64,000 bases of DNA from Solenopsis invicta (taxonomy: Eukaryota; Arthropoda; Insecta; Hymenoptera; Formicidae). Location of the stretch: contig NC_052671.1 of NCBI RefSeq assembly GCF_016802725.1, forward strand, positions 16,991,731 to 17,055,730, written 5' to 3'. The translations under genes were made by a program, and so were the position numbers. Below the pieces are notes generated by a model. The model ran no database searches. It saw only the letters and a list, made by a program, of their open reading frames with translations, and was not told where the DNA came from. Below are positions 29,450 to 43,185 of the stretch, one piece after another (the stretch's first letter is position 1; each line of letters starts with the position of its first letter).

Positions 29450-30360
29450 TCTAAACAATCGTTTGTATTTTCGACATTTTTAAACAATATTACCGCCAAG
29501 TTGAATTTTTAAATGACAAGATCTACGGAATATATTTGATTTTTATTGAACTTTATAAGATTTTTTTGTGGGATTTTTTATTTTGCTTGGTATATTGTTC
29601 TTATCTATAATTTTAGATAGAATTTATTTCTCTGCAATCTTATTTCATGGATTAAAATGATGCTGAACTGGCGATGGAACGCACTCGACGTTGGTACTGC
29701 AAATTTTTCTTTGACGGAGCGACTCGTAGTCGTGCCTTTGGCAACAAGTAAGGAAAATAGGCGATTTGGTTTAACATACTCATCTGTCCTTACTCTTCGA
29801 TTTTATCACCATTTATCACGGCATTCAAGAACTAATCTTTTCCCATTTCTACAAATGCAAGCGTTTTGTTTATTATTCTGCACCTCTCTTTTGCGTGCAC
29901 GTACGTGTATAATTTTATCAAAACAAAATCTTTTTTCCAAGATTTTGATCTAAGTTTCAATGATTTAGTATTGTTCTGTCATCCAAAGAAAAGCTATAGT
30001 TTTGCCCAAGAAACCTGTACAACTGTCAAATTAAACTGACATTGTCGTGACTTCACAGCTCTACGATGTGGATGAGTGCAGATGTAAGTAATTATCACAA
30101 GGGACGGCGACTTGTCGGCTGTTGCCTCGCGCCGATGTGTGGAATTGGACAACTTGATTGGGAGGAGAGAGAGGGGGGGGGGGGAAGTTTTCAAAATTTA
30201 TTTAATTTTTATATTAAAATCTCTTTATCATAAGAAATTATACGCAATAATGAACAACGAAATTGTAAATATTTTATAAATATTTGTTTGCTTAGTGTAA
30301 TTAAAATTTTGATTAAAATAAAAGTTCCAAAAATTATTAACATTTTTTAGTTTAACATTT
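29450..30360. other. Gene-free stretch with repeat R-a
   Basis: 29650-29835 resembles 36876-37085 (CTCGACGTTGGTA.T..AAATTTTTCTT and CTTCGATTT). The stretch ends with a poly-G run (30173-30184). No coding support. Confidence 0.4.
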
Positions 30361-31467
30361 TATAACGAACCGCCTTACCGCTTTCCCTCGGACCGTCCAC
30401 CGCTCCGTGTTGTCCGACCGACCACCCTCCGGACAGCAAAGAAGAGGCATACTCGTATAGCGCCAATAATAAAATTCAAACACGCGTAGCGCGCGAACAC
30501 GCATCCGCGCGTCAAGCACTCTCCGCGCGCACGCGCCGTAAAAGCGACCGAAGTGGCGGTCGCTACCGATCTCGAATGGCGGGATTTCCTTCTCCGCCGA
30601 TGTGCCGGCCACTCCCCAAACATCCCCTCCTCTCGAGATACGAGTATATAAGCGCTGCCACTTCTACAAGAATCGCTTCTTTCCGTTCGAATCTGCGTTC
30701 GCAAAGAAGTGCCTCCCGAGCTAGCTCCGAAGTTAAGAGAACTTAGGTTCCGCCAAGATATCTTGGCAGTTAGCACTTTGACTTCTAGAGCGCCGATTCA
30801 CGGGCTCAAGTTATTGGGTTTAACCGAGGATTTCGGTAATCGGAAAAAACCAACATCCTTTCTCCTCTCCGTCGGCACGGACTCACGACTAGGAGTGTGG
30901 AGCTCCACGCCTCTACCAAGTCATTTTGGCGTGAGTCGTTGCCACCGCCGCAACAACATCGCGGTATTAACCGCCACGCGCCGCGATCACGTCGATTTGA
31001 ACCAGTACAGCTGTTCCGCGCGCAACTACATTGTCACCGGGCCTGTGCGCCCCACGCCTTGGCTGCGGCCTTCGGCAAGGCCACGTGAATAATAGGCCGC
31101 GTAAACGCGTAAACAAGGATTCCGAGTTCGGAGAAATTCATTTCGGAATCACCTGCTTGTAAATAGCTGCGATTTCTTCATTCCGTATATCCGATTCCGT
31201 CCGTTCGAACTTTCGCGTTTATTTTCCGTTACCCGTCCGTCCGTGCGTTAATTACGAATTATCTGTACCGTCCGTCAGCGCGTAATTATAGCTTATCCAT
31301 TTCGTCCGTCCGCGTGCCACGCTTTGTAAATCTTTTTTCGTGTTATTCTTTAAAATAAACTGTTATTCTACCCAACAACTATTCACGCGTCTAGTTCCTT
31401 TGGCGACCTACCTGCGTTTTCGTTCTTCGATCAACTACGGTTTGTACGTGAAAGTCAGGTTGTTACA
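30361..31467 (+). repeat. Solo-LTR-like block, plus strand
   Basis: 1.1 kb of GC-rich DNA starting TATAACGAACCGCC (a possible TG-to-TA change) and ending AGGTTGTTACA. TATATAAG is at 30645-30652 and AATAAA at 31354-31359, in promoter-R-polyA order. Clusters of CGTCCGTC repeats lie at 31195-31320. No internal region is adjacent and no target duplication was found. A CpG-rich host promoter is the alternative; the open frames show no recognisable protein. Confidence 0.45.
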
Positions 31468-33780
31468 ACTTGTTATTTTCAAAAAGTTGTTTATGAATAA
31501 TTTTTTATGTGTTGAATTTCACATATGAAAAATTCTCATGTGTGGAGTACTCCACACACACCCCACAGAAGTCGCCGCCCATGATTATCACTGTACTTTT
31601 TACTTTTGTTTACATGTAATTGAACTTCCCTTCTAGATTAACATGTATATTTTAATTGTGTAAAAGTATTTTCAATTCTATAAATCCAATTCGAAGATGT
31701 TTGGAAAAAAAAGTCGGTAACTGTGTCAGTCCAGCATCCTTTTAAAATAGATTATATGACCTGCACAACTGTTTTAAATTGAAAAAATAAAAATCTTGTA
31801 ATTTCGATCTTACTTCATAAATTATTAAAATGGATTCAAGGAATTCTGAAACTTTAATTGAATAGAAATAAATTTGTGTGGTCATTATCGAATCCAAGTT
31901 TTTGATTTTTTGAATCCATTTTTATCCATTCTAAATATTTTGAATCCATTTTTGTTTGCTGGAAAGTAAAATTGCAATTATAAACCATTTAATTATAGTG
32001 TAATCCTTTAATAGAAACTTAAATGTAAATGGTCACGCGAATGAGGATCGAAAAATAAGGGAAAATAAATATTAATAATATTAATATTATTGCTTTATAT
32101 ATGTCAACAAATAAAATAAGATAGCGATGTTAATATAACAGAACATGTATAGTTTTCTTTCTTATATATAAATTTAATAGTAGTTTTGTAACATGCAGGA
32201 TACTTCAGATTTCAACGAATGAATTTTGAGAATATATATAGATATTCAAGAAAAATAAGAAAAAATATTTGCTGTTCCATAAATTCACAATCTTTTGCAG
32301 TTAATTGTAAGTTTTAGATGCAAAAAATTGTGAACTTATACAATTATAACGAGTTTTTTCTTATCTCTCTTGGATGTATTTATGTATTTTCAAAGTTTAT
32401 CTTTTAAATTTGAAGCGTTTTGCATATTTGTAGCAACGCATTTCAATGTAAATACAAATATATTGCAGCGTAACATTACTGTAGCCTTACATATTGTAAT
32501 ATCTTTAAGAATAGACATTTCAATTTTTCCGCAAACTTGCAATAATATTGCAGAAACCTTTTGCAACTTCCACGCAAAATTACAATGTTTCAAGGCAAGA
32601 AGGTTTATGCATTGTTTCTGCAATATTTCGGTGCTATATAGGTTAATAACAAAAAATTTATATGTATATTATAACATGCAAAATATATAATAAATAATAT
32701 ATTAACTAGAACATAACTGCGCACTTTATGGGCGCGTTATTATACTATGTATATTATATAATTTTATATTATACCAAGGACAGATATACAACTTTCAAAA
32801 TAAAAGATCACCTAATTACAATTAATGAAATTTAATTAATTTTATTACTTATTTTAATCATAATTTAAATATAAAAACAAAAGAAAATAATAAAAAATGT
32901 AATATATTTTAACAAAAACATTTAGCAACAATCCAATATCTTATAATTTTAATTGAAGAACGTACTTGTATACTATACATGAAAAATATACGGAAAAATA
33001 GTTTTGCTGAAATATCTAAAAATATAGCTAGATTCTGTTCTAAAAATTGACTTCGTTGAACTATAAAAATAATTTTGTAGGATATTCAAACAAGATGATG
33101 CTGCAAAATATTTTAACATTCTATCAGCTTAAATATCCTGTATAATTGTGTTAATGATCTAACAAAGTTATTTTTATATCTATATTTAGCTAAATTTTTA
33201 GATACTTTAGCAAAACCATTCTTTTCGTGTACATATTTACATATCAAGAGACACGATAGCGTCTCACGGCAAGCATACGCCAAGCGCGAGATCATCTCAA
33301 ATACTTCAAGTATTCAAGATAATTGCAAATCTTCGTTATAATACAGAAATTAATTATTTTGAAAATAAACCTATAAATAAATTTTATTAATTTATAGAGC
33401 AACTAATTTTTGCATCACAATGAAATTTTGCATAAATTATTTTGAATACTTAAAATATTTATATAAAACAATTGACATATGTATTTATGTGATTCTCTAT
33501 CAAGGCTCTATATGATACAATGTGTAGTTGCTTGCTTGTAAGGAGATGGATATTTTGAACAAATAATAAAATTAGAAGAATAATTTATTTAATAAAATTA
33601 TAAAATAAAGTCCATATTATATTTAATAAAAGTTATAAATGTCTGGTATTTGTTGTCTGTTACAATATTAATAAAATTATTTACAATTGTCGAGATACAT
33701 CACGATAATCGATCTCAAATTCACCTATAGTATATATAAATCATTTGTTTAGAATAGATTTTTAAAACATATGCTAGAAA
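31468..33780. other. AT-rich gene-free stretch with a palindromic MITE
   Basis: The arms at about 33002-33060 and 33160-33224 (GTTTTGCTGAAATATCTAAA against GTTTTGCTAAAGTATCTAAA inverted) mark a ~220-bp foldback. The rest shows no gene. Confidence 0.45.
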
Positions 33781-33984
33781 TTTGTTGGTTTTTTTCGCTG
33801 AACATCCGGTTTGTAGAATGTGAGAACGGCGAACTTGTAATTGGATTTAATCCTTTTCTCAGATCCTAATCTCAGATTTAATCCTTCATCTTATAAACGA
33901 TTATAAATTTATAACTCTCACAAGGGAAGTGAGTGAAGTGTTAATCGCAAATGGATACGAATTACGAGTATATGTATATCTTTA

Positions 33985-34250
33985 GAAAGATCTTACCGAG
34001 TAAAGTTTAGCTGTGCAATATTTTGCTTGAATAGCGCCTCTGGAGGGCGCTGTACGCAATTGCAGTTAAAGTCATATAGCATCTTATAACAGTCCGACAA
34101 CGTTAAAATATGTCGAAAATGATCAGTTATAGTGATAAATATGTAAAAAACAAAATAGACCTTAAAAAGTTTACCTAATGATAACAAAAGTTGACTTTGG
34201 ATGAAGTTTCTAAATTCATATAGGATCAAATTGTTGGGTAAAAGTGCATA
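33985..34250 (-). repeat. Repeat R-b, inverted partner of 36545-36815
   Basis: Reverse-complement similarity over about 260 bp: TTTAGCTGTGCAATATTT, a GCGCC-TCT..AGGGCG dyad, TCGAAAATGATCA and ACTTTGGATGAAG. Confidence 0.75.
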
Positions 34251-34711
34251 ACAGGAGCAATCTCTGACGATCTTGACCTTGACATATGTTACCAGGGAGA
34301 GGGTTCTGGTCAACTTTTCCTTATAAATTAATCGGCGCTCTTGTATAGTTTTCGAGATATACTTGCTGAAAAAAAACAGTTTTTCTTAATTAGTTCAGAA
34401 AATATTTTACAAAAAAATGTATCAAATAAAAATTAAGCTTGCAAAAAGTCTAAAAATAAGGTTCTATACATATTTTATCTAACTTCAATACTTTAGTTAT
34501 AGTAGGAAAACTGTTTTAAAATAAATTTTTTTTTTTATAAAATTTCGGAAGAGCTACAGCAGCCAAAAATTAAATAAACGTGCAGTTTATTTTATGTCTT
34601 TTTGGATCCTGAAAACAAATTTATTATTTAAATTTGGCAGTTGGCCATATTTCAATCGTCATCTTGAAAATACTAAAATACATACATATATATTATACTC
34701 TCGCGCGGACG

Positions 34712-34715
<4 letters not shown>

Positions 34716-34760
<45 letters not shown>
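34716..34760 (+). repeat. (CA)n microsatellite
   Basis: About 22 CA units bordered by GCACG and GCGCGGGGAGG. Confidence 0.95.
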
Positions 34761-34762
<2 letters not shown>

Positions 34763-35596
34763 GCGGGGAGGGGAGGTTTAAGTAGGTGGGCCAACAGTAC
34801 CCATTCCGTCGATAGGGAACCTCGTTTTACAACCTATCTCCGATTGCTTTTTCAAAAGTTACCATTATCATAATTTTTTGCCTTTTCTCTTTCTTCTCTG
34901 TTCTTATTATTGCTTTCAAAATAAAATAAACACGGTTTATGTTTTATTAAATAGAGCATTAAACATACCTAGCAAACACAGTAATATAACATATACATCT
35001 TATATACATAACAGTAGGTATCACTAGGTAACGAGTTATGTAGCAAGTAACATACATGTACGTTACATGTACTATTAAATGTCAGCAACAGAATTACGTC
35101 TCTGATCTATTTCAGATATATAGCAGAACACTTTAAATGTTATATCTATAATATATAACCGTGCCAATACTGCGATGTAACATATTTGTCTTTAAAACAT
35201 ATATGTTACATCAAAGTAATGGTAAGTTTTTGTTTTCTTTGCTGCTCTTTTATTTTGTGTTTGCAGGATGCAAATTATATTCCGATATACACTGCCGATA
35301 CACTGAGAAAGGAGAATGGTTGCAATTATCATAATTCAATTTTATGTTTATACGATTGCAATATTGGAAGTTTAAAAATGTTAGTTTTAGTCATTAATAA
35401 ATTAAAACATCTTCCACTTGATTTCATTTTCAAGAAGACTCATCAGATAAATGATTTTACTATAACAACAACGATATTCTCATCGGTAAAAAATCTCATA
35501 AAACTCTGCTTTTTATATCATTTATGTGATTCTTTTTTTACGAGAAATAGAACGCCATAGCAACCATCTAGTGACGGTTTTGTGTACTATTATACG

Positions 35597-35896
35597 CAGA
35601 GAAAAAAGTATGTGATATTTGTGACTATAATTGCATGGTTAAGAAAATAATTATATTCACTATGATTGTAGTTGCGTTAACGATATGAAAATAGTTATTT
35701 TAATTTTCATACATATTTTGATATTTTACTATAGTAATAGTTGTGTTTATCATAATTTGAGTAAAATATTTTCACAATTGACACAACTATACATATAAGA
35801 TTGTTTGTACTAACAATAATTATAAAAATAGTTCTTTTAACCATAATTTTGCAACTATGCAATTATAATCACAAATACCACGTACATTTTTCTCTG
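35597..35896. mobile_element. 300-bp palindromic MITE, CAGAGAAAAA ends
   Basis: The ends CAGAGAAAAAAGTA and TTTTTCTCTG are inverted. ATTTGTGACTATAATTGCAT recurs inverted (ATGCAATTATAATCACAAAT). Related ends occur at 61353-61540. Confidence 0.75.
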
Positions 35897-36544
35897 TGTA
35901 TTAAAAATCTATATATGAACTACAGATTTTCAGTACCAACATTATTTATCGAAAAACACTCAACACATAGCTGCATAATTATAATATAATTAAACTCATA
36001 TGGAGAGTCACAAAAGATGTTTAATTCACTTGTTAACTTAAGCATATCTTTTAGCAAAAAATTAAGCAAAAAATTTTTTCATCGTTTGCATATATTTTAC
36101 GAGATTACATTGTTACATTATGTTATGAGTTATATACGTAACAAAAAAATATAATTTTGTTCTTTTAGAGTGCTCTCAAATTTATATAATATTTACATTT
36201 CATTCACATAACAGTGATATATTACATTGTTCTTTTCATATGCTCCCTCAGTTATGTAACAGTTATGTGTTGGTTTACTGGGTAGTAATTTTTGTAAAAT
36301 GCGCGGATGGAAAGCGGTTTGGAGTCAAAAAATACCGAGGAAGTGACAAGCCAAGTGGGGTCCGCTTCCATGTGCAAGCGTGAACACACATACACATGAT
36401 ATGCCGATGTCTTGTTACATTTAAGAATTCATAATTCAAAAATTTCTTATTGAAAAAATGTTTGTAATCAGTGTTTCAAAAACGTTTCGACATTAGTTAA
36501 AATAATTTGCAAAGAAATAGAGGGATCCATTAAAAAAATTTAAC

Positions 36545-36815
36545 TTGATGATTCTTATATAAATTTGAAAACTTCATCCAAAGTTAACTTTTGTTACCAT
36601 TAGGCAAACTTTAAGTTCTACTTTGTTTCTTACATATTTTTCGCTATAATTGATCATTTTCGAGATATTTTAACGTTTTCGGACTTTTATAAAACGCTAT
36701 ATAACTTTAACTTCTATTGCGTATAGCGCCCTCTAGAGGCATCATTCAAGCGAAATATTGCACAGCTAAACTCTACTCGTTACGATCTTTCTAACGATAT
36801 ATAATTCGTACTTAT
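36545..36815 (+). repeat. Repeat R-b, right copy
   Basis: Inverted partner of 33985-34250. Together they bound about 2.8 kb, so they may be the long terminal inverted repeats of one element, or two copies in opposite orientation. Confidence 0.75.
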
Positions 36816-36875
36816 TCGCGATTAACACTTCGCGTACTTTCCTTGTCAGACACACTGAAAAGCACAGACAATAGC

Positions 36876-37085
36876 GATGCTGGAGTCACAGCTGAACTCA
36901 CTTGACGTCGGTATTATAAATTTTTCTTCAACGGAAAGTCGAGCGGCACGCGGTTTTGTGCAAGGGATAAAATGAATAGCGCTAAGGCCAAACGAGCAGG
37001 CTAGCTCTCGTTGTCAAACGCACGCATAAATACATTATCTGTTCTTCTCTTCGATTTCAGCGCTATCTAATGCAAGATCTCTCAA
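36876..37085 (+). repeat. Repeat R-a, second copy
   Basis: Similar to 29650-29835, in the same orientation and adjacent to R-b. Confidence 0.5.
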
Positions 37086-37089
37086 CACA

Positions 37090-39545
37090 ATTAATTACTG
37101 CTTTTCATACTAATTTTTCACACAAATTTACAATTGTTAAGTTCTCTTTCATATTAAAGCTTCTAGGTTCATTTTGCGAACACCATATTGTTTTTTCATC
37201 TAATTCACATACCGGAATGTACTTGTTTCATACGTGCAAAGTCTAAAATTTTTAAATAGGGCGTATGTTGTCATGAGTCGACTGCAAAAACTCACAATTA
37301 AATGGTAATTTTTTAATCTACTTTTGTTTTTTTGTATTAAATTGTCGTTTTTGTTGTATGTCATTTTTATTGTTTATCACTATTTTAATTATAAAAAAGA
37401 ATTTTATAACCTGTAAAGTCAATTATATGATTGGAGTGTCCTAAAAATAATCGTATAGAGACCGTTCCAGCATCGCTTTAATAAGAAAAATATATAAAGT
37501 GTTTGTTTTGTTCCATTTATTGTGTCTGTGGTTTTCATTTTTATAAAGCACAACAATAGCTCTTATAATAGGCGCCCTACCGCGAATTCCAAAGGAATAT
37601 TCCTATACGTGATCTATGGGAAAATAACCTAGCCCTATACAATCTATATAGGATCCTACATAAAATCCCATGTAGATCCCATCCAAGTGAAAAATGATAA
37701 TGAAATTGATGTCGAATTGATATCGATTTGACATTGAAATCATCAAATTGGTATCGTTTCGACGTCGATTCTGTAGGTCATTTCTCATTGGAATGTAAGG
37801 CACCTGGGTCATTTTTTCATAGGTCCTACATGGGACCGCAATGATACCATATGGGATACCTATGGAAATTTGCAGCAGGACAATTGGATGTAAAACACAG
37901 ACAGTAAGAGGAAATTCTACTGTGTCTATTTATTAGAGCCTTTATTTACTTTTTTTGTGAATCCATGAGCACGAGTTATTAAAACTCAATAATCGTGTCA
38001 CAACGCATCTGCCAAGATATTATTAAGAATATATGTATACGTATAAACAGATAATCTACTTGGACAGGTACTTTTTGTAACGATACTTACAAATATTCAG
38101 GGGAGCAACTCAATATCAGGTTGCTTTACAATGTCTGCCTAAGTGCCCTCCCCCGCCACTTAACTAATATTCAATGAATATATTATATAACAATGCGCTA
38201 TTTCTGCACTTTATAAATTAGCAAGAAAAAAAGTTTTTTTTTGGGAAGCGTGAGAGCCCCCTCTCTTCATGTAATAATAACAACCCATTCCGAAAACTCG
38301 CACAAGATTATGTGCTATATTTATGCTTTATTTATTCTCTCTAATATTTGAGTAATTTTGATTTTTGCGTTACATTCCGTAAAGGATTTCTCTTTTGTAG
38401 CAATGTTGGAATCGTTAATTTCACTTACACACGTTACGATTTATAATATATACATACGATTTACGAAACATCAACAGACTCTTACATCGAGATTTCACGT
38501 ACATATATACACAATTTGTCAAAAATTCTATTCTCTTAAATTAGACTTGCTAAATTTAATTCTAACAATTTAACTATTTATTCATTTATTCTACCTAGCT
38601 CTGCCTTCATTACGCACAAATAATTTAACTTGTATAACCTTTCTACGAAATAAATATGTCGGTGAATTCATGATTTTGGTCGCCATATTAAAGAGTAAAA
38701 TTAATAAAAAAATCTGTAATTAAACATTTTTTTCCTATTTTCTGACAAAAAATAGATCAAAGCCGTATACATCAGTACGAATATTTTAATTTTGTAAAAT
38801 AAATTATACTTCTGTAAAATCAATACAAAGAATAACAAAATGATATTTTTGTCGGTAATACGGACGCTAGCATCGTCTGGAAATATTAAAATCATGAATT
38901 TTTCCGATTGAACAACGACTTACACACATACAATTACGTAAGATTTACGAAACAACAATATATCACTGCATACTACTACATCAATATTACATGCACACAT
39001 ACGAATAAATTTTTGTATAAACTTTTTGCATTGAATTAAGTGTCTAAGTCTAATTCTAAGAACTTGAAGTTGTTTCTTCGTGTAATCTACGTGTCTGGAG
39101 ACTCCAATTTGGTGAGTACTGCAAAGTTTTTAAATCAAGCATACACTGTCATGACTTGATAGCTTTAGACGCCATATTCATCTAAGAAAATGATAAAAAA
39201 ATTTGAATTAAAAAAATTTTTTGTTCTCTGAATAAAGAGTCTTCATACTGCAGACATGTATTAATTCATAATTTTAAAATAGAATTTCAAAATCTTAATT
39301 TAAAAATAGAATTTCAAAATTTGTAAAAGTAATACTTGCGAAAAGTTGTCACAAAATTATTGCGTTTAATATGTTAATAAAATAGGATGATTTTAGGATC
39401 CTTTCAAGAGTTGCAACGCAAAAATCGAAATTAGAGTAATACTTGGAAATAGTAGCGCATAAACCAAAAATATATTTTACATATTGTAGTTAAATAATGT
39501 AAGTTTGAAATTTTTAACGATTTAAGAACAAATATAATTTAACAG
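37090..39545. other. Gene-free stretch
   Basis: AT-rich. 37600-37870 contains GATATCGA/TCGACATC dyads and looks like an old inverted-repeat element. No coding support. Confidence 0.35.
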
Positions 39546-39550
39546 GCACA

Positions 39551-40561
39551 TAGGCAGCCCTATATCAGTCACAGCAATTCTTAGTGTTGAATAATAATTA
39601 ATTTACAATCTCTAGCATATTCGAACTGTTCACCGCATATTTGTCGGACTTGAAACTGTTGCTTTATGATAATCTTATTTTTAGTGTCAAGTGAACCGTA
39701 GCATGTATGTATAAAGTCAGTGTATATAATATTAATGCTGAACAAGCATAAGATTCCTCCTCCCCAAAAAAGCTGTAAAGAATTTGTTGAGAAAAAATAA
39801 CACCTCAGTCAAGATTCAATTCTAGATTTTTCTACATTGTAGATGTCCTACCAATTCAACTATCGAATATCGAGACGTGGGATGATGCTTCTTGCAATGA
39901 GCAGTAGGAATATGTTACATAAACGTTTTTCGTTACAAACTTTTAAAATTGGGATCGTAATTTTGTAGAGAGACAAAATTTTTGCGCTTGTATCATCGAT
40001 TGACGCTGAGGATGCATCAAGTTGATTCTACAAATGCTTTGAAGTATTTTTTGATTGGTCAATTTATAAAATTCTTTATCCTGATTAGTTAATCAAATGT
40101 TTCGAAGCATTTGTAGCGTCTAATTGACCGTCACCTGAATTACACGCAATATAGAATTTTCTGTTGTTTCTGCTGCAGAGGGAGTGCGCGTAACCAGCAT
40201 GATAAAACTGATGGTATGAAATAAAAAACTAATGATAAAAATCTCAAAACTTATAATGATTCGATTTGCCTCGGTCTACCCTATTTCTGCAATAAATTCT
40301 TTACAGATTTTACAAAGAAGTGGGATCTTACAGATACTTTTCAACATCAATATTACGTATTCTGGCTTGATGACTGTTTCAAGTTCGATAAATATGCGAG
40401 ACGCAGTTTGAATAAGCTGGAGATTGTAAAAATTATTATTAAGTACTATTAGGGTGAGTCAAATGAAAACGAGACAGACTGTATACGTTACGTTATACAG
40501 TCTGTTTTGTTTTCATTTGACTCACCCTAATAAGAACTGTTACGACAGACATAAGTCTGCT
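39551..40561. mobile_element. Inverted-repeat element with tRNA-like segment, nested MITE
   Basis: The left arm (39551-39655) and right arm (about 40375-40450 plus 40530-40561) are inverted. The right arm is split by the 76-bp MITE. At about 39805-39860 the minus strand has an A-box-like TAGTTGAATTGG and a degenerate B box (GAATTGAATCT). Homologous to 45638-46070. Confidence 0.7.
40452..40527. mobile_element. 76-bp near-perfect palindromic mariner-type MITE
   Basis: GGGTGAGTCAAATGAAAAC...GTTTTCATTTGACTCACCC, flanked by TA (40450-40451, 40528-40529). It splits the right arm of the host element. Confidence 0.9.
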
Positions 40562-40604
40562 AATCTTATGTTTGATGTTAATTTGAATTGATTTATTATT
40601 CATA

Positions 40605-40745
40605 AAATAAGCAGGTCTATGTCAATCACAGTGATTCTAGTGCCGAATAATAATTTTTAATTTTTACAATTGCCAACTTATTCAAGCTACACGTCGAGTA
40701 TTCATCGGACTTGAAACACAGTCATGAAGCCGGAATATATAACAT
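40605..40745 (+). mobile_element. Left arm of a third inverted-repeat element copy
   Basis: GCAGGTCTATGTCAATCACA to CATCGGACTTGAAACAC matches the left arms at 39551 and 45638. No right arm was found, so it is truncated. Confidence 0.65.
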
Positions 40746-40749
40746 TAAT

Positions 40750-41877
40750 GATTTAAAAGCATATATGTATAAGTCGTATAGATTTATCATATGCAATTGG
40801 TTTATTATTTTTTTTCATTTTAAAGAAATTTTGTAGCAAAATTATTCAAAATTATTTGAATATTAGGGCGCATAAATCCTGTATATTTGGTTTTTCAAAT
40901 GGATTATTATTAATATTTGAAGAGGGAAAACTCACTCACAGCCATCCCAGAAAAATTTTTTTAGCTAAATAAATAATTACAAAATGTTTTTATTATTGAT
41001 TTATAAAGCGCATAAATACAACATTATTATATAATATATCCATTAAATTTTGATTAAATGTTGGGGGAGGGGGAAAAACTAGGCAGACGTTGCTTCTCAC
41101 CCTGATGAAGTGAACTGCAATGTTCACGAAATATTGGTATTAATGATGGATTAAAACACGGTGACAATCCGTAAATTCCTCTTACAAGCATTCTTAAAGA
41201 GAATATCCATGGAAGCCTTAAAAGTATACTAATTATGAATATTTGTTATAAGTAAAAAGTTGAATTAAGACGGCGTTAGAAATCTTTCTGCAACAATTCT
41301 GGGGTACCTTGTAAAAAACTTATGCAAAATCCGTTATCTTGTCTTCGATATATGACATTTTTAATTCTCACAAATGATAGTTATTTATGCTATTTTTTTT
41401 GCTTTCTTTTATATGCAAATAGAACATCGAGAGTTGAATTCATTTATATCGCAAACAGTGTCGATTATAGTGACTTTATTACATAACCAGTAACAAAGAA
41501 TGAAATTATTATTATATTGATTACGTTGATATAGCCCAGTTTTTTTAACAAATTTTATTAAAAAATGTAACTTTCTTATGTCATGTCTTCTCCTAAAGTT
41601 CTGGTTTTATTTATGTGAGTGAATATCAATAAATATTTTATACTAACAGAGAAGTAGATTATTAAAATTTTGAAACCATACTTTGTTTTTGATAATACAT
41701 CTTTTTCATCCGTTTAGATGACTTCTACCATTCTATTTTCTGCAACTTTTCGTACTTTGTTTTTTTGTAAGGTACTCAGACTCATAAAGATTTGATAATA
41801 CTATGAAAAAAAAATCTTTGTCGATCACAAGATAAAGTTTGATTATTTAAAACGTTTCAGTGATCTGTGATTCAGTG
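40750..41877. other. 3' flank of the adenylate cyclase gene
   Basis: AT-rich. 41090-41175 (CCTGATGAAGTGAACTGCAA...) looks like a decayed retroposon end. No polyadenylation signal could be assigned with confidence. Confidence 0.35.
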
Positions 41878-42143
41878 CTAATAGCTGTCCCCTTTATCGT
41901 CGAAAGGTGTTTTAACGAAATACGTGGTGAGGGTACCTTTACCCTTCACGTACGTCGGTCCTCGACAAACAAGCTCATATCCGGCGTCGATGAGGATCTT
42001 GGCAGTGTCCTCGGTGACTTGAAGCTTGCCCATCTCACCGCAACTGTCCATCCTGGAAGCCACGTTCACTGTATTTCCCCAAATGTCATATTGCGGCTTT
42101 TGGGCACCTACAACGCCCGCTATCACGGGACCGTGATTTAAAC
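41878..42143 (-). CDS. Ac76E: Adenylate cyclase last coding exon (C2)
   Basis: 266 bp. LNHGPVIAGVVGAQKPQYD, then NTVNVASRMDS and VKGKGTLTTYFVKT. The C-terminal tail is short (PFDDKGDSY) before TAG. Confidence 0.97.
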
Positions 42144-43135
42144 CTGTAGTGAAAAATATGTATTCGATCATTTATTTCTTTCATAGAGTTAAAGAGACAA
42201 TTGTCAATTGTCCCTTTCAGAGGATGTTAAAGTTATTCTATTTTACTGGTTAAATGCGATTTTTTTAGTATGTTATTTTCTAATTGTATTCAGAAATGCA
42301 ATATCACGAAAATTATTAAATTGCTCATTCAATCTATTTAATAATTTTGATGTTTATAAGCATCTCGAATTTACTATTCCCCTTTATTCCGAAAAACTGT
42401 AAGAAATTTATTGCTATTAATATATTATTTTTATTTTTCCCGTTATTATATCGTAAAAAAATGACATAAATAGTTCTTGTTCAGAAGAGAAGAAAGAAAA
42501 TTACATATTTTGAAATTAATTATTTATGACAGTATAAATTGAGTTTAACTTAGAACTAATCACATATTTCTAATTTTCTAGAAATAACATAAACATTAAT
42601 TTTATTATAGATTTATTATGTTATATTAGTTGCTAACAAATACTATTTATTTCTTTTAACTTGTGTTTTATTTTTTTTTGTTCTTTTTTTTAATTCAACT
42701 TATATTACTATACTTGATTGAAAGCTGATACATTTAGAACATAATCAGCACATTTAGAACATAATACAAAATTAACAATGTTTTGATTTGTGTTGCAATT
42801 TTTTTACAAGAACGCGATATAATAATCTTCCATTCTTACCTATTCTCAATTTGAACCTCTGAAAAGAATCCCTGTTGATCTGATCCAGGATTGTCATAAG
42901 CGCGATGGCAAATTCGACGAGTACGATCACATTATGATCTTGCTGCTTTAATAAATCCTGCATATATAAAGCAGATAACATAAAATACCATGTCGATAAT
43001 TTTCTTCATTAAGACATTACTCTGTGAGATCATTTTAAGCATGGTTACAAATATTATAATACTTATTTGAATAGATTTTAAAGATTAAGACAATTGTTCT
43101 AATAATAATTATTATAAAATTTTTTCACAAACAGA

Positions 43136-43185
<50 letters not shown>

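Noticed and set aside
29056..29512. Open frames across 29.1-29.5 kb
   Set aside because: Plus and minus frames mirror each other because of the large inverted repeat.
30352..31092. GC-rich open frames that could be a host gene
   Set aside because: No domain or similarity is recognisable, and TATA, AATAAA and terminal sequences fit an LTR better. A host promoter is not fully excluded.
34594..34873. His/Thr-repeat open frames
   Set aside because: They are translations of the (CA)n microsatellite.
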